Below are positions 40,146 to 49,047 of a DNA stretch of 64,000 nt, piece after piece (within the stretch, counting starts at the first letter, position 1; every line of letters starts with the position of its first letter). The notes below the pieces were generated by a model. It did not search any database and was not told the DNA's origin. It saw nothing but the letters and a program-made list of their open reading frames with translations. Made by a program: the position numbers and the translations under genes. Source of the DNA: Amycolatopsis sp. NBRC 101858 (lineage in GTDB: Bacteria; Actinomycetota; Actinomycetes; Mycobacteriales; Pseudonocardiaceae); contig NZ_BSTD01000008.1 of assembly GCF_030269325.1 (NCBI RefSeq), positions 372,001 to 436,000 on the forward strand, given 5' to 3'.

Positions 40146-40563
40146 AGTCATACATCCGAAGCTACCCGAACACCTGTGCGATGATCATCGCTGGATCGGG
40201 TGAACCACGGCGGCGGGGAGCGACGAGATTTTCGGCGTGAAATAAGGGAAACCGGCGCGGGCGGATGGGCGCTGCCCCCGGTTTCCACGCTACCCGCGAC
40301 CACCGACAAACCGGTGGCGAACCGGGAAAGGTCGGGCGTCTGCGGTACCCATCCCGCGGCGCGGGGCAGTGCACCGCTCAGCGGAAACCGTGCTGAGCTG
40401 GGAAAACGCACGGAACCTCACCCTCTTGACCGATTCAACGACAAGACACGTCTTGTCAGCCGAAACCGGTCACCGATACAGTCCGCTTTAGTTAGGAAAC
40501 TTTCTTAACAGTTTCAAAGCGCCGCAGCCCACCAGCCACCGCCAGGCCCAGAAGGAGCGCGAC
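40146..40563. other. 418-base leader region rich in inverted repeats
   Basis: No gene. Features in order: palindrome GCGATGATCATCGC (40178-40191), hairpin GGAAACCGG/CCGGTTTCC (40247-40255 with 40278-40286), CCACCG/CGGTGG about 40300-40318, GCGGT/ACCGC and GCTCAGC/GCTGAGC pairs between about 40340 and 40400, dyad GACAAGAC-AC-GTCTTGTC (40440-40457), and the 19-base dyad at 40491. The density of stems suggests a structured RNA leader and a regulated promoter for the secreted phosphoesterase. Confidence 0.55.
40491..40509. promoter_or_regulatory. 19-base operator-like dyad upstream of the metallophosphoesterase
   Basis: GTTAGGAAACTTTCTTAAC is a near-perfect inverted repeat (GTTAgGAAA-C-TTTCtTAAC, one mismatched pair) 55 bases before the start codon, in an AT-rich patch. 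From memory, similar GTTAGGAAA...TTTCCTAAC sites precede secreted hydrolase genes in actinomycetes, but I cannot name the regulator. Confidence 0.5.
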
Positions 40564-42150
40564 GTGCCGTCGACCCGCCTACGAACACTCACACCCCTAT
40601 TGGCCGCGATCGTCCTGCTGCCCTCGGCGATCGCCACGGCCAGTACCCCAGCCGATGTCCTGCTCTCCCAAGGGAAGCCCGTCGCGACCTCCACCACCGA
40701 GAGCTCGTCGTACGCCGGCGCGAAGGCCGTCGACGGCAGCACCACCACCCGCTGGGCCAGTGCCGAAGGCGCCGACCCGCAGTGGCTGCGGATCGACCTC
40801 GGCCAGTCCGCCGCGATCCACCGGGTGCTCCTGACCTGGGAAGCCGCCTACGCCAAGAAGTACCGCATCGAAGTCTCCGACGACGGCACGAACTTCACCG
40901 CCGCCACCACCGTCGACAACGGGGACGGCAAGACCGACGACCTCACCCTGAACGCCCACGGCCGGTACGTCCGCTTCGTCGGCGTCACCCGCGCGACGAG
41001 CTACGGCTACTCCTTCTGGGAGATGCAGGTCTTCGGCTCCACGGACTCCTCCGGCGACACCCAGGCCCCGACCACCCCGGCCGGCCTCACCGCCGGCACG
41101 ACCACCGCCACCAGCGCCGCCCTGACGTGGAGCGCCGCCACGGACAACGTCGGCGTCGCCGGGTACGACATCCTGCGCGACGGCACCGTCGTCGCCACCA
41201 GCACCACCCCGGCCTACACCGACAACGGCCTCACGCCCGAGACCGGCTACTCCTACGCCGTCCGCGCCCGCGACGCCGCCGGGAACACGTCGGGCACCAG
41301 CACCCCGGTCACCGTGAAGACCAAGGCGGGCAGCGGATCCGGCTTCGTCCTCGCCGCGGCCGGGGACATCGCCGAACGCTGCACCTCCAGCAGTTCGAGC
41401 TGCGCCCATGTGAAGACCGCGAAACTGGTCGAGCAGCTGAACCCGGCCGCCGTGATCACCATGGGCGACAACCAGTACGACGACGCCCACCTCTCGGACT
41501 TCAAGTCCTACTACGACAAGACGTGGGGCAGGTTCAAGAGCATCACCCGCCCGATCCCGGGCAACCACGAGTCCTACGACGACACGCCGTTCAAGGGCTA
41601 CGAGGACTACTTCGGCGCCATCGCCAAGCCGCAGGGAAAGCGGTACTACAGCTGGGAAATGGGCAACTGGCACTTCATCGCCCTCGACTCCAACGACTTC
41701 GTCACCCACGACGACTTCGCCGAGCCGCCCCAGATCACCTGGCTCAAGCAGGACCTGGCGAACAACAAGAAGGGCTGCGTCGCCGCCTACTACCACCACC
41801 CGCGGTGGAGCTCGGGTGACCACGGCGACAACCCCGACAGCACCGAGCTGTGGAACATCATGACCGCCAACAAGGTCGACCTGGTCCTCAACGGCCACGA
41901 CCACGACTACGAGCGGTTCGTGCCGCAGAACGCCGACGGCAAGGCCGACGCCAACGGTCCGGTCGAGATCGTCGGCGGATCCGGCGGCGCCAACCTCTAC
42001 GACCTGAGCCCGGCGCACCAGACGACCGCCAAGCTGCTCAAGACCTTCGGCGTCCTCAAGCTGTCGATGACGGACACGTCGTTCCAGTCGCAGCTCATCG
42101 GCGTCGACGGCAAGGTCCTCGACAGCAGCCCGACCTACCCCTGCCACTAG
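40564..42150 (+). CDS. Secreted metallophosphoesterase with CBM32 (F5/8 type C) and FnIII domains
   Basis: 528 aa from GTG 40564, with AAGGAG upstream. Signal peptide about residues 1-27. Residues about 30-155 form a discoidin/CBM32 domain (AVDGSTTTRWAS, RIDLGQSAAIHRVLL, RFVGV). Residues about 163-255 are a fibronectin III domain (PTTPAGLTAGTTTATSAALT, then TGYSYAVRARDAAGNTS). The rest is a calcineurin-like phosphoesterase with metal motifs GDIAE, GDNQYDD, GNHES, YYHHP and NGHDHDYER. It probably acts outside the cell on phosphate esters attached to polysaccharide. It leads a three-gene operon. Confidence 0.9.
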   Translation: MPSTRLRTLTPLLAAIVLLPSAIATASTPADVLLSQGKPVATSTTESSSYAGAKAVDGSTTTRWASAEGADPQWLRIDLGQSAAIHRVLLTWEAAYAKKYRIEVSDDGTNFTAATTVDNGDGKTDDLTLNAHGRYVRFVGVTRATSYGYSFWEMQVFGSTDSSGDTQAPTTPAGLTAGTTTATSAALTWSAATDNVGVAGYDILRDGTVVATSTTPAYTDNGLTPETGYSYAVRARDAAGNTSGTSTPVTVKTKAGSGSGFVLAAAGDIAERCTSSSSSCAHVKTAKLVEQLNPAAVITMGDNQYDDAHLSDFKSYYDKTWGRFKSITRPIPGNHESYDDTPFKGYEDYFGAIAKPQGKRYYSWEMGNWHFIALDSNDFVTHDDFAEPPQITWLKQDLANNKKGCVAAYYHHPRWSSGDHGDNPDSTELWNIMTANKVDLVLNGHDHDYERFVPQNADGKADANGPVEIVGGSGGANLYDLSPAHQTTAKLLKTFGVLKLSMTDTSFQSQLIGVDGKVLDSSPTYPCH

Positions 42151-42159
42151 GAGCCGGGC

Positions 42160-43389
42160 ATGTACATCGCGGCAAGCCGTACTGCGGACCTGGCGGCCGG
42201 CGAGAACCGGAAACCCGCGCTCGACAGGGTTTCCGCCAACGTCGTGGCGCTCGGGATGGTCAGCCTGGTCACCGACGTCTCCTCGGAGATGGTCACCGCC
42301 GTCCTCCCGCTCTACCTGGTGCTCGGCCTCGGCCTGAACCCGCTGCAGTTCGGGCTGCTCGACGGGCTCTACGCGGGCGCCACGGCCCTCGTGCGGGTGC
42401 TCGGCGGGCACCTCGCCGACCGGTGGCGGCGGCTCAAGGCCGTCGCCGGGTTCGGGTACGGCTTGTCCGCGGTGTGCAAGCTCGGCCTGGTCGCGGCCGG
42501 TTCGTCGGTCGCGGCGATCGGCGTCGTCCTCGCCGCCGACCGCACCGGCAAGGGCCTGCGCACCGCCCCGCGCGACGCCCTGATCTCGCTCAGCAGCACG
42601 CCGGACGCGCTCGGCCGGTCGTTCGGCGTGCACCGCGCACTCGACACCGTCGGCGCGTTCCTCGGCCCGCTGGTGGCGATGGCGGTGCTCGCGCTGAGCC
42701 TCGGCAGCTACACCAGCGTGTTCTTCACCAGCTTCTGCGTCGCCGCGATCGCCGTGCTGCTGCTGGCGCTGTTCGTCAAGGACCACCCCGGCAGCGTCGA
42801 CCGCGCCGCGGTGTCGCTGCGAACGGCAGCAGGTCTGCTCAAGCAGAGCGACTTCCGGCGCGTGACGCTCTGGGCCGCGCTGCTCGGCCTGGTGACGGTC
42901 GGCGACTCGTTCGTCTACCTCGTCCTCCAACGGCGCTGGGAGATCGCGGCGACGTTCTTCCCGCTGCTGCCGCTGGGCACCGCCGGGGTCTACCTCGTGC
43001 TGGCCGTGCCGCTCGGCAAGCTCGCCGACCGCGTCGGGCGCTGGCCGGTGTTCCTCGGCGGCCATGTCGCCCTGTGCCTGGCCCTCGTCCTGCTCTGCGG
43101 CCCGGCGTACGCGGTGCTTCCCGTCGTCGCGCTCGGCCTGCACGGGGTGTTCTACGCGGCCACCGACGGCGTCCTCATGGCTGCCGCGGGCCCGCTCATC
43201 CCGCGTGACCTCCGGGCCACCGGGATGGCCGTCGTGCAGACCGGGCAGGCCGTGGCCCGCATGCTCTCGTCCGTCCTCTTCGGACTGGCCTGGACGCTCT
43301 GGGACCTGCGGCCCGCGGTGCTCGCCGCCGCGGCCTGCCTGGCCGTCGTCGCCCTCGCCGCCGCTCTCGTGAAACCGGTGCGCCCGTGA
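42160..43389 (+). CDS. MFS transporter
   Basis: 409 aa from ATG 42160, after AGGAG. Twelve membrane segments; the MFS loop 2-3 motif appears as GGHLADRWRRLK and again in the second half as GKLADRVGRWPV. DRTGKGLRTAPRDALIS resembles the conserved loop of a subgroup of actinobacterial permeases near extracellular phosphatases. Substrate unknown; co-transcription with the secreted phosphoesterase suggests transport of a product or export of a substrate. It overlaps the next gene by GTGA. Confidence 0.88.
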   Translation: MYIAASRTADLAAGENRKPALDRVSANVVALGMVSLVTDVSSEMVTAVLPLYLVLGLGLNPLQFGLLDGLYAGATALVRVLGGHLADRWRRLKAVAGFGYGLSAVCKLGLVAAGSSVAAIGVVLAADRTGKGLRTAPRDALISLSSTPDALGRSFGVHRALDTVGAFLGPLVAMAVLALSLGSYTSVFFTSFCVAAIAVLLLALFVKDHPGSVDRAAVSLRTAAGLLKQSDFRRVTLWAALLGLVTVGDSFVYLVLQRRWEIAATFFPLLPLGTAGVYLVLAVPLGKLADRVGRWPVFLGGHVALCLALVLLCGPAYAVLPVVALGLHGVFYAATDGVLMAAAGPLIPRDLRATGMAVVQTGQAVARMLSSVLFGLAWTLWDLRPAVLAAAACLAVVALAAALVKPVRP

Positions 43390-44315
43390 AGAAACTCGTC
43401 CTCGCCCTGCTCGGCACGGCGCTCCTGATCGCCGCCGCCGTCGTCTACACCCTCAGCGCCCGCCACGACACCGCGGACGCCGAACCGGCCGCCCAACTCA
43501 CGCTGAGCCCCGGGCAGCTGTTCTTCCGTGACACCGCCACCGGCCGCGTCGGCACCCTGAGCCAAGAAAAACGCCTGCTCAGCGGCCTGAAGTGCGACCG
43601 GTTCGCGGTGGCGAAGCAGACGGCCGTGTGCTTGGCCGTGCGGCCCGGGACGCTCCCCGCACTGACCGACGTCCTCGTCCTCGACGACCACCTCGCCGTC
43701 CGCCACACCGAGTCCCTGCCCGGCACGCCGAGCCGCGCCCGCGTGTCCCCGGACGGCAAGCGCGTCGACTGGACGCTGTTCGTCACCGGCGACTCCTATG
43801 CGCAGACCGGCTTTTCGACGCGTGCCGGGCTGTACGAGGTCGACACCGGACGGCTCGTCAAGACGATCGAAGAGCTCCCGGTGTTCGCCGGCGACCAGCG
43901 CTACTTCGCCGCGGACGTCAACTACTGGGGCATCACGTTCGCCCCGGACGGCAACCGCTTCTACGCGACCCTCGGCAGCAAGGGCAAGACCTACCTCGTC
44001 GAGGCCGACTACCGGCGCTACCGGGGGAAGACCGTGAGGGAGAACGTCGAATGCCCGTCGCTCTCCCCCGATGCCACCCGGATCGCCTTCAAGAAGAAGG
44101 TGGGCCAAGGCTGGCGGCTGTCCGTCCTGGACCTGAAGACGATGCAGGAAACCGAGCTGGCGGACCAGCGAAGCGTGGACGACCAGGCCCTCTGGCAGGA
44201 CGACCACACGGTGCTCTACGGGCTGGACAACGCCGTCTGGGCGGTCCCGGCGGACGGCTCGGGCGCCCCGCGGAAGCTGGTGGACAACGCCGCGTCGCCG
44301 GCCGTCACGGGGTGA
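43386..44315 (+). CDS. TolB-like beta-propeller protein, membrane-anchored
   Basis: 309 aa from GTG 43386. One N-terminal membrane segment (LVLALLGTALLIAAAVVYTL) then an extracytoplasmic domain with WD40/PD40-like repeats: ARVSPDGKRVDWTLF, GITFAPDGNRFYATL, PSLSPDATRIAFKKK, DDHTVLYGLDNAVWAVPADG. The role is unknown; beta-propellers of this type usually mediate protein contacts. Third gene of the phosphoesterase operon. Its last 11 bases overlap the convergent TetR gene. Confidence 0.8.
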   Translation: MKKLVLALLGTALLIAAAVVYTLSARHDTADAEPAAQLTLSPGQLFFRDTATGRVGTLSQEKRLLSGLKCDRFAVAKQTAVCLAVRPGTLPALTDVLVLDDHLAVRHTESLPGTPSRARVSPDGKRVDWTLFVTGDSYAQTGFSTRAGLYEVDTGRLVKTIEELPVFAGDQRYFAADVNYWGITFAPDGNRFYATLGSKGKTYLVEADYRRYRGKTVRENVECPSLSPDATRIAFKKKVGQGWRLSVLDLKTMQETELADQRSVDDQALWQDDHTVLYGLDNAVWAVPADGSGAPRKLVDNAASPAVTG

Positions 44316-44877
44316 CGCCGACCGCCGCGAACAACGTCCGGACGCACAGGTCGCGCAGCTCTTCCTGGGTGACCGTCGGCTGGTCGAGCCAGTCGAGGAT
44401 CATCGTCGCGACGAACGCGAGCCAGCCGCGCACGGCCAGCCGCGTCACGTCGGTGATGGGGGTCAGCAGGCTCACCGCGTCCAGGATGCGGGCCGCGTTC
44501 GCGGCCATCCCGGACTCGCGGATCTCCTGGATCTCACGGTCGGCGCCGCTCGCGGCGCGGTGCACGATCCGGTAGCCGTCGGGGTGCGTGCGCGCGAACT
44601 CGAGGTAGACGTCGAGCCCGGCCCGCAGCTGCTCCGCCACGGGCAGCGCCGGGTCGGGCTCGCTCATCGCCAGGAGCTGGTCGCGTTGCGCGCGGACGAT
44701 CGACGCGAAGAAGTCCTTCTTCGTCGGGAAGTAGTGGTACAGCAGGCCGCGGGAGACCTGCGCGATCTCGGCGACCTCTTCGATCCACACCTCGTCGTAC
44801 GGCCGCTTCGCGAACAGCCCGGCTCCGATCGTGAGGAGCTGCTCGCGCCGCTGCTCGGTGCTCAGCCTCGTCCGCAT
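44305..44877 (-). CDS. TetR-family repressor of the divergent P450
   Basis: 190 aa from ATG 44877. N-terminal helix-turn-helix ADEVAEIAQ-type block (WIEEVAEIAQVSRGLLYHYF) at about residues 30-50, then a helical ligand domain. It is divergent from the CYP102-like P450 gene, and the 78-base gap holds a promoter overlapped by a 20-base dyad. In Bacillus megaterium the TetR-type repressor BM3R1 controls CYP102A1 through a 20-base palindrome and is released by fatty acids. The same logic is likely here, by analogy. Confidence 0.87.
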   Translation of the reverse strand: MRTRLSTEQRREQLLTIGAGLFAKRPYDEVWIEEVAEIAQVSRGLLYHYFPTKKDFFASIVRAQRDQLLAMSEPDPALPVAEQLRAGLDVYLEFARTHPDGYRIVHRAASGADREIQEIRESGMAANAARILDAVSLLTPITDVTRLAVRGWLAFVATMILDWLDQPTVTQEELRDLCVRTLFAAVGVTP

Positions 44878-44890
44878 CCCCCGACCTTAC

Positions 44891-44944
44891 TTGACACGGG
44901 TTCAGTAGCGGGGGATCGTGACCCTATTGGATCCGGGTTCAATA
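44891..44944 (+). promoter_or_regulatory. P450 promoter with TetR-type operator over the start site
   Basis: TTGACA (44891-44896), 17 bases, GATCGT (44914-44919). The dyad TATTGGATCCGGGTTCAATA (44925-44944, 8 of 10 pairs match) covers the expected transcription start. A second GGGTTCA half-site overlaps the spacer at 44898. A bound repressor would block initiation. Confidence 0.6.
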
Positions 44945-44955
44945 GGAGATGTGCC

Positions 44956-46335
44956 GTGGACACGACCGCGCTGCCGCACCGGCCGGGCCGCCTGCCGGTG
45001 ATCGGCGACCTGATCGGCGCCAACCCGCGCACGCCGTTGCAGGACACGCTGCGCATCGGCAAGCGCATCGGGCCGATCTTCACCCGGAAGATCTTCGGGT
45101 TCGAGATCGTCTTCGTGGGCGGGGTCGACCTCGTCACCGAGCTGAACGACGAGACGAAGTTCGGCAAGCACGTCGGCATGGGCATCGAGAACCTGCGCGC
45201 GCTCGCCGGCGACGGCCTGTTCACCGCCCACACCCACGAGCCGAACTGGCGGCTCGCGCACGACATCCTGCAGCCGGCGTTCTCCGCCGAGGCGATGCGC
45301 CGCTACCACCCGGTGATGCTCGACGTCGCCCGCGAGCTGGTCGCGCGCTGGGACGCCGCGAGCGGGCCGGTCGACGTCGCCGCCGACATGACGCGGCTGA
45401 CCCTGGAGACGATCGGCCTCGCCGGGTTCGGCTACCGGTTCGGCTCGTTCGAGCGCAGTGAACCGCACCTGTTCGTCACGGCGATGATCCGCGCGCTGCG
45501 GTACGCGCAGCTGCAGAACGTCAAGCTCCCGTTCGTGCGGCGCGCGTTCGCCGGCACGGCCGAGCAGAACCAGGCCGACATCGCGACCATGACGAACCTG
45601 GTCGACGAGGTCATCGACGAACGCCGCCGCAGTGGTGCGGAGAGCCGTGACCTGCTCGGCCTGATGCTCAGCGAGGGCCACCCGGTGACGGGGGAGCGCC
45701 TGGACCCGGTGAACATCCGCAACCAGGCCATCACGTTCGTCGTCGCCGGCCACGAGACGACGTCCGGTGCGCTGTCGTTCGCCTTGTACTACCTGACGCG
45801 CCACCCCGAGCTGCTGGCGAAGGCCCGCGCCGAGGTCGACGCGGTGTGGGGCGACCGCGAGCCCGCCTTCGGAGACGTCGCGAAGCTGCGTTACGTCCGT
45901 CGCTGCCTCGACGAGGCGATGCGGCTCTGGCCGACCGCGCCCGGTTACTCCCGCGAAGCACGCGAAGACGTCGTGCTCGGCGGGAAGTACCGGATGCGCG
46001 AGGGCGACTGGGTGATCGTGCCGCTGCCGCTGGTGCACCGCGATCCCGCGGTCTGGCCGGACCCCGAGCGGTTCGACCCGGACCGCTTCGAGCCCGCCGC
46101 GGTGAAGAAGCGGCCAGCGCAGGCGTACAAGCCGTTCGGGACGGGCGAGCGCGCCTGCATCGGCCGCCAGTTCGCACTGCACGAAGCCGTACTGGCGCTG
46201 GGAATGGTGCTGCAGCGTTACGACTTCGAGGTCGATCCTTCGTACGAGCTCGAGATCGTCGAGTCGCTGACGCTCAAGCCGAGCGGGTTCACCCTGCGGC
46301 CGCGGGTCCGGACTCGCGAGCCGCTCACGACCTGA
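44956..46335 (+). CDS. Cytochrome P450 resembling the heme domain of CYP102 (P450 BM3), without reductase
   Basis: 459 aa from GTG 44956, with AGGAG at 44944. Several stretches track P450 BM3: LAGDGLFTAHTHEPNW (Phe near residue 89 matching BM3 Phe87), DMTRLTLETIGLAGF, AGHETTSGALSFALYYL, LWPTAP, the heme loop FGTGERACIGRQFALHEA (Cys about 401) and ESLTLKPSGFTL. BM3 continues into an FMN/FAD reductase here; this gene simply stops, and the next gene is convergent. It must use separate redox partners encoded elsewhere. Fatty-acid hydroxylation is the best guess. It overlaps iolD by 11 bases at the 3' end. Confidence 0.92.
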   Translation: MDTTALPHRPGRLPVIGDLIGANPRTPLQDTLRIGKRIGPIFTRKIFGFEIVFVGGVDLVTELNDETKFGKHVGMGIENLRALAGDGLFTAHTHEPNWRLAHDILQPAFSAEAMRRYHPVMLDVARELVARWDAASGPVDVAADMTRLTLETIGLAGFGYRFGSFERSEPHLFVTAMIRALRYAQLQNVKLPFVRRAFAGTAEQNQADIATMTNLVDEVIDERRRSGAESRDLLGLMLSEGHPVTGERLDPVNIRNQAITFVVAGHETTSGALSFALYYLTRHPELLAKARAEVDAVWGDREPAFGDVAKLRYVRRCLDEAMRLWPTAPGYSREAREDVVLGGKYRMREGDWVIVPLPLVHRDPAVWPDPERFDPDRFEPAAVKKRPAQAYKPFGTGERACIGRQFALHEAVLALGMVLQRYDFEVDPSYELEIVESLTLKPSGFTLRPRVRTREPLTT

Positions 46336-48160
46336 GGTACCGGACCTGGCCGGGCTTCGAGCGCTCGTACTCGTCGTGTCCCGCGAGGTGCTCGGGGACG
46401 CCGACCTCCCACCACGCGCCGGCCTCGGTCCACGACGATGGCTGCGTCTTCACCACGACCACCGCCGGCCGCTGCTCGGCCACGGCGGCCTTTCGCGCCG
46501 ACGCGTACGCGGTGCGCAGGGAGTCCACATCGGACGCCGGGAACACCAGGCAGCCCAGCGATTCCGCGTTCCGCGCGAAGTCCACTCGGGGAGGCGAAGC
46601 GTGGGAAGTCGTGCAATCGGCGTAGAAGTTGTTGAACGGCTTCCCGCCCTGCCCTTCCTGGAGCCGCCCGATCACCGCGTAGCCGTCGTTGTCGCAGACG
46701 ACCGCGACGAACGGGTGACCCGCGAAGGCCGCCGAGAACAGCTCGGAGTTCAGCATCAGGTACGAGCCGTCGCCCAGCAGGGTCGTCACCAGGCCCGGAT
46801 GCGCGATCGCCGCACCCCACGCGCCCGACAGCTCGTAGCCCATGCAGGAAAAGCCGTACTCGACGTCCATCGAGAGCGAGCCGGAGCCGCGCCAGCCGCC
46901 GATCAGCTCGCCCGGGAGCCCGCCGGACGCCGTCATCACGTAGTCGTCCGCCGCCGACAGGTCGTTCACCACGCCCACGACCTGCGCGTACGACGGGATC
47001 TCGGCCGCCGCCGAGCGCAGCGAATCCACGTGCGCGTCCCAGGAAGCCCGCTCGGCCGCGGCCCGCGACGTCCACGCCGGGTCGACCCGCCAGCTCTCCA
47101 GCTGCGCGCCGAGGTCGGCCAGCCCCGCGTCGGCGTCCCCGACCACGGACAGCGCGCCGTGCTTCACCGCGTCGAACCGGGCCGCGTTGAGCGCGACCAG
47201 GCGGACGTCGGGGGAGAAGACCGTCCACGATGCCGTCGTGAAGTCCTGCAGGCGCGTCCCGACCGCGAACACCACGTCCGCTTCGGCCGCGAGGACGTTC
47301 GCCGACGTCGAGCCCGTGATGCCCAGCGGCCCGGCGTGCAGCGGGTGCGCGTGCGGCACCAGCGTGCGGCCCGCCGTGGTCTCCACCAGCGGGATCCCGT
47401 GCCGCTCGGCGAAGTCCAGCGCGCGTTGGCCGGCGCCGGAGTACCGGACGCCGCCGCCGAGCACGAGCAACGGACGTTTCGACGCCCGCAGCACGCCCGC
47501 CGCCTCGGTGACCGCACGCCGGTCGGGACGCGACCGCACCGGCCGGTGCGTGACCGGCTCGAACAGCGCCTCCGGGAAGTCGTACGTCTCCGCCTGGACG
47601 TCCTGCGGCAGCGCCAGCACCACGGGCCCGCTGTCCGCCGGGTCGGTGAGCACCCGCGCGACCTGCGGCAACGTCGAGAGCAGCTGCTCGGGCCGGGTGA
47701 TCCGGTCGAAGTAGCGCGAGACCGCGCGGAAGGCGTCGTTGACCGTCGCGGTCGCGTCGCCGAAGGGTTCGATCTGCTGCAGCACCGGATCCGGCGCCCG
47801 GCTGGTGAACGTGTCGCCGGGCAGCAGCAGGACCGGCAGCCGGTTGGCGTGCGCGACCCCGGCGGCGGTGACCATGTTCAGCGCGCCCGGCCCGATCGAC
47901 GACGTCACGACGCCGACCTGCCGCCGGTGCGTGGCCTTCGCGTATCCCACCGCAGCGAGCGCCATGCCCTGCTCGGTGTGCCCGCGCCACACCGGGATGT
48001 CCCCGCGGTGTTCTTCGAGGGCGGTGCCGAGGCCGAGGACGTTGCCGTGACCGAAGATCGCGAAGACGCCGGGGAAGAGCGGGACTTCGCGCCCGTCGAG
48101 GGTTTCCGAGCGCTGGGCGAGGATCCAGCGGACCAGCGCTTGAGCCGTCGTCAGCTTCAC
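46325..48160 (-). CDS. iolD: 3D-(3,5/4)-trihydroxycyclohexane-1,2-dione hydrolase (IolD)
   Basis: 611 aa from GTG 48160, with GAAGGA upstream. A thiamine-diphosphate enzyme: FPGVFAIFGHGNVLGLGTAL at the start, HTEQGMALAAVGYAKA with the cofactor Glu, and the ThDP/Mg motif GDGSYLMLNSELF near residue 455. The FNNFY and HVDFA-like segments are specific to IolD. It opens the ring of the diketo-inositol intermediate to 5-deoxy-glucuronate. Last gene of the minus-strand iol operon; overlaps iolB by GTGA. Confidence 0.93.
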   Translation of the reverse strand: MKLTTAQALVRWILAQRSETLDGREVPLFPGVFAIFGHGNVLGLGTALEEHRGDIPVWRGHTEQGMALAAVGYAKATHRRQVGVVTSSIGPGALNMVTAAGVAHANRLPVLLLPGDTFTSRAPDPVLQQIEPFGDATATVNDAFRAVSRYFDRITRPEQLLSTLPQVARVLTDPADSGPVVLALPQDVQAETYDFPEALFEPVTHRPVRSRPDRRAVTEAAGVLRASKRPLLVLGGGVRYSGAGQRALDFAERHGIPLVETTAGRTLVPHAHPLHAGPLGITGSTSANVLAAEADVVFAVGTRLQDFTTASWTVFSPDVRLVALNAARFDAVKHGALSVVGDADAGLADLGAQLESWRVDPAWTSRAAAERASWDAHVDSLRSAAAEIPSYAQVVGVVNDLSAADDYVMTASGGLPGELIGGWRGSGSLSMDVEYGFSCMGYELSGAWGAAIAHPGLVTTLLGDGSYLMLNSELFSAAFAGHPFVAVVCDNDGYAVIGRLQEGQGGKPFNNFYADCTTSHASPPRVDFARNAESLGCLVFPASDVDSLRTAYASARKAAVAEQRPAVVVVKTQPSSWTEAGAWWEVGVPEHLAGHDEYERSKPGQVRYLRS

Positions 48161-49047
48161 CGCACACGTCCTTCGTGGCTCGTCACCGGGCAGCGGGGAT
48201 CGAGGTCCTGCGACGCCCAGGTGTCGCGGACCCAGCCGTGCGCGGGGTCGTCGCAGAACGCCATCGAGCGTTCCGGGGCCGGCCCGGCCAGGACGTTCAG
48301 GTAGTACATCGGGTAGCCCGGCGCGGCCACGCACGGGCCGTGGAAGCCGCGTGGGATCAGGAAGACGTCCTGGTCGCGCACGGCGACGTCTTCGTCCAGC
48401 TCGCCGTCGGTCGTGTACGTCCGGTGCAGGCCGAAGCCTTCGCGCGACGGCGTCACCCCGTCGCGGCCGGCGATGCGGAAGTAGTAGATCTCCTCGTTGA
48501 CGACCTCGCACTCGCTCGCTTCGTCGTGCTTGTGCGGCGGGTACGACGACCAGTTGCCGCCCGGCGTGATCAGCTCGCACGCGTTGAGCTTGTCGGCGTG
48601 GTCCCACGCCCCGGGCACGCCGAAGTTGGTCACCTGCCGCGTCGCCTGCCCGGCGCCGCGGACCTCGACCGGGACGTCCTCGGCGGGGCCGTACTTCGGT
48701 TCGAGCCGCCGGGTGCAGCGGGCCATCGGCAACGCCACCTGCGCGCCGGTCTCGGAAGTCAGCTCGACCTCGGCGTCGCGGGGGACGTAGGCGAAGTCCG
48801 TGACCCGGGTGAACACCGACTCACGCCCTTCCAGCTCGAACTCCTCGCCGTCGACGCGGACCGTGAGCGAGCCGGACAGGGGGAGCACGAACGCCTCGAA
48901 CTCGCCGGTCATGACCGTGCGCGGGAGCCGGGTGCCGATCCGGAGCACCCGCAGCCCCGTGTACGTCCAGCCCGCCGAATCCGGGGTGAGCCGGACCGGG
49001 TCGGCGTCGTCGGACAGTGTCCCGAACGGACGGTGCAGCTTGCTCAC
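48157..49047 (-). CDS. iolB: 5-deoxy-glucuronate isomerase (IolB)
   Basis: 296 aa from GTG 49047. Cupin-type protein with SKLHRPFGTL at the N-terminus, the metal-binding PPHKHDEASECEVVNEEIYY near residue 175, and IPRGFHGPCVAAPGYPMYYL near 255. It isomerises 5-deoxy-glucuronate to 5-dehydro-2-deoxy-gluconate, the substrate of IolC. Coupled by GTGA overlaps to its neighbours on both sides. Confidence 0.93.
   Translation of the reverse strand: MSKLHRPFGTLSDDADPVRLTPDSAGWTYTGLRVLRIGTRLPRTVMTGEFEAFVLPLSGSLTVRVDGEEFELEGRESVFTRVTDFAYVPRDAEVELTSETGAQVALPMARCTRRLEPKYGPAEDVPVEVRGAGQATRQVTNFGVPGAWDHADKLNACELITPGGNWSSYPPHKHDEASECEVVNEEIYYFRIAGRDGVTPSREGFGLHRTYTTDGELDEDVAVRDQDVFLIPRGFHGPCVAAPGYPMYYLNVLAGPAPERSMAFCDDPAHGWVRDTWASQDLDPRCPVTSHEGRVR

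Noticed and set aside
40200..40508. 102-codon plus-strand frame in the phosphoesterase leader
   Set aside because: No start signal, no family features, and it covers the inverted repeats.
40146..40563. ydaO/c-di-AMP or cobalamin riboswitch
   Set aside because: I compared it with remembered conserved blocks of both classes and did not find them in order.
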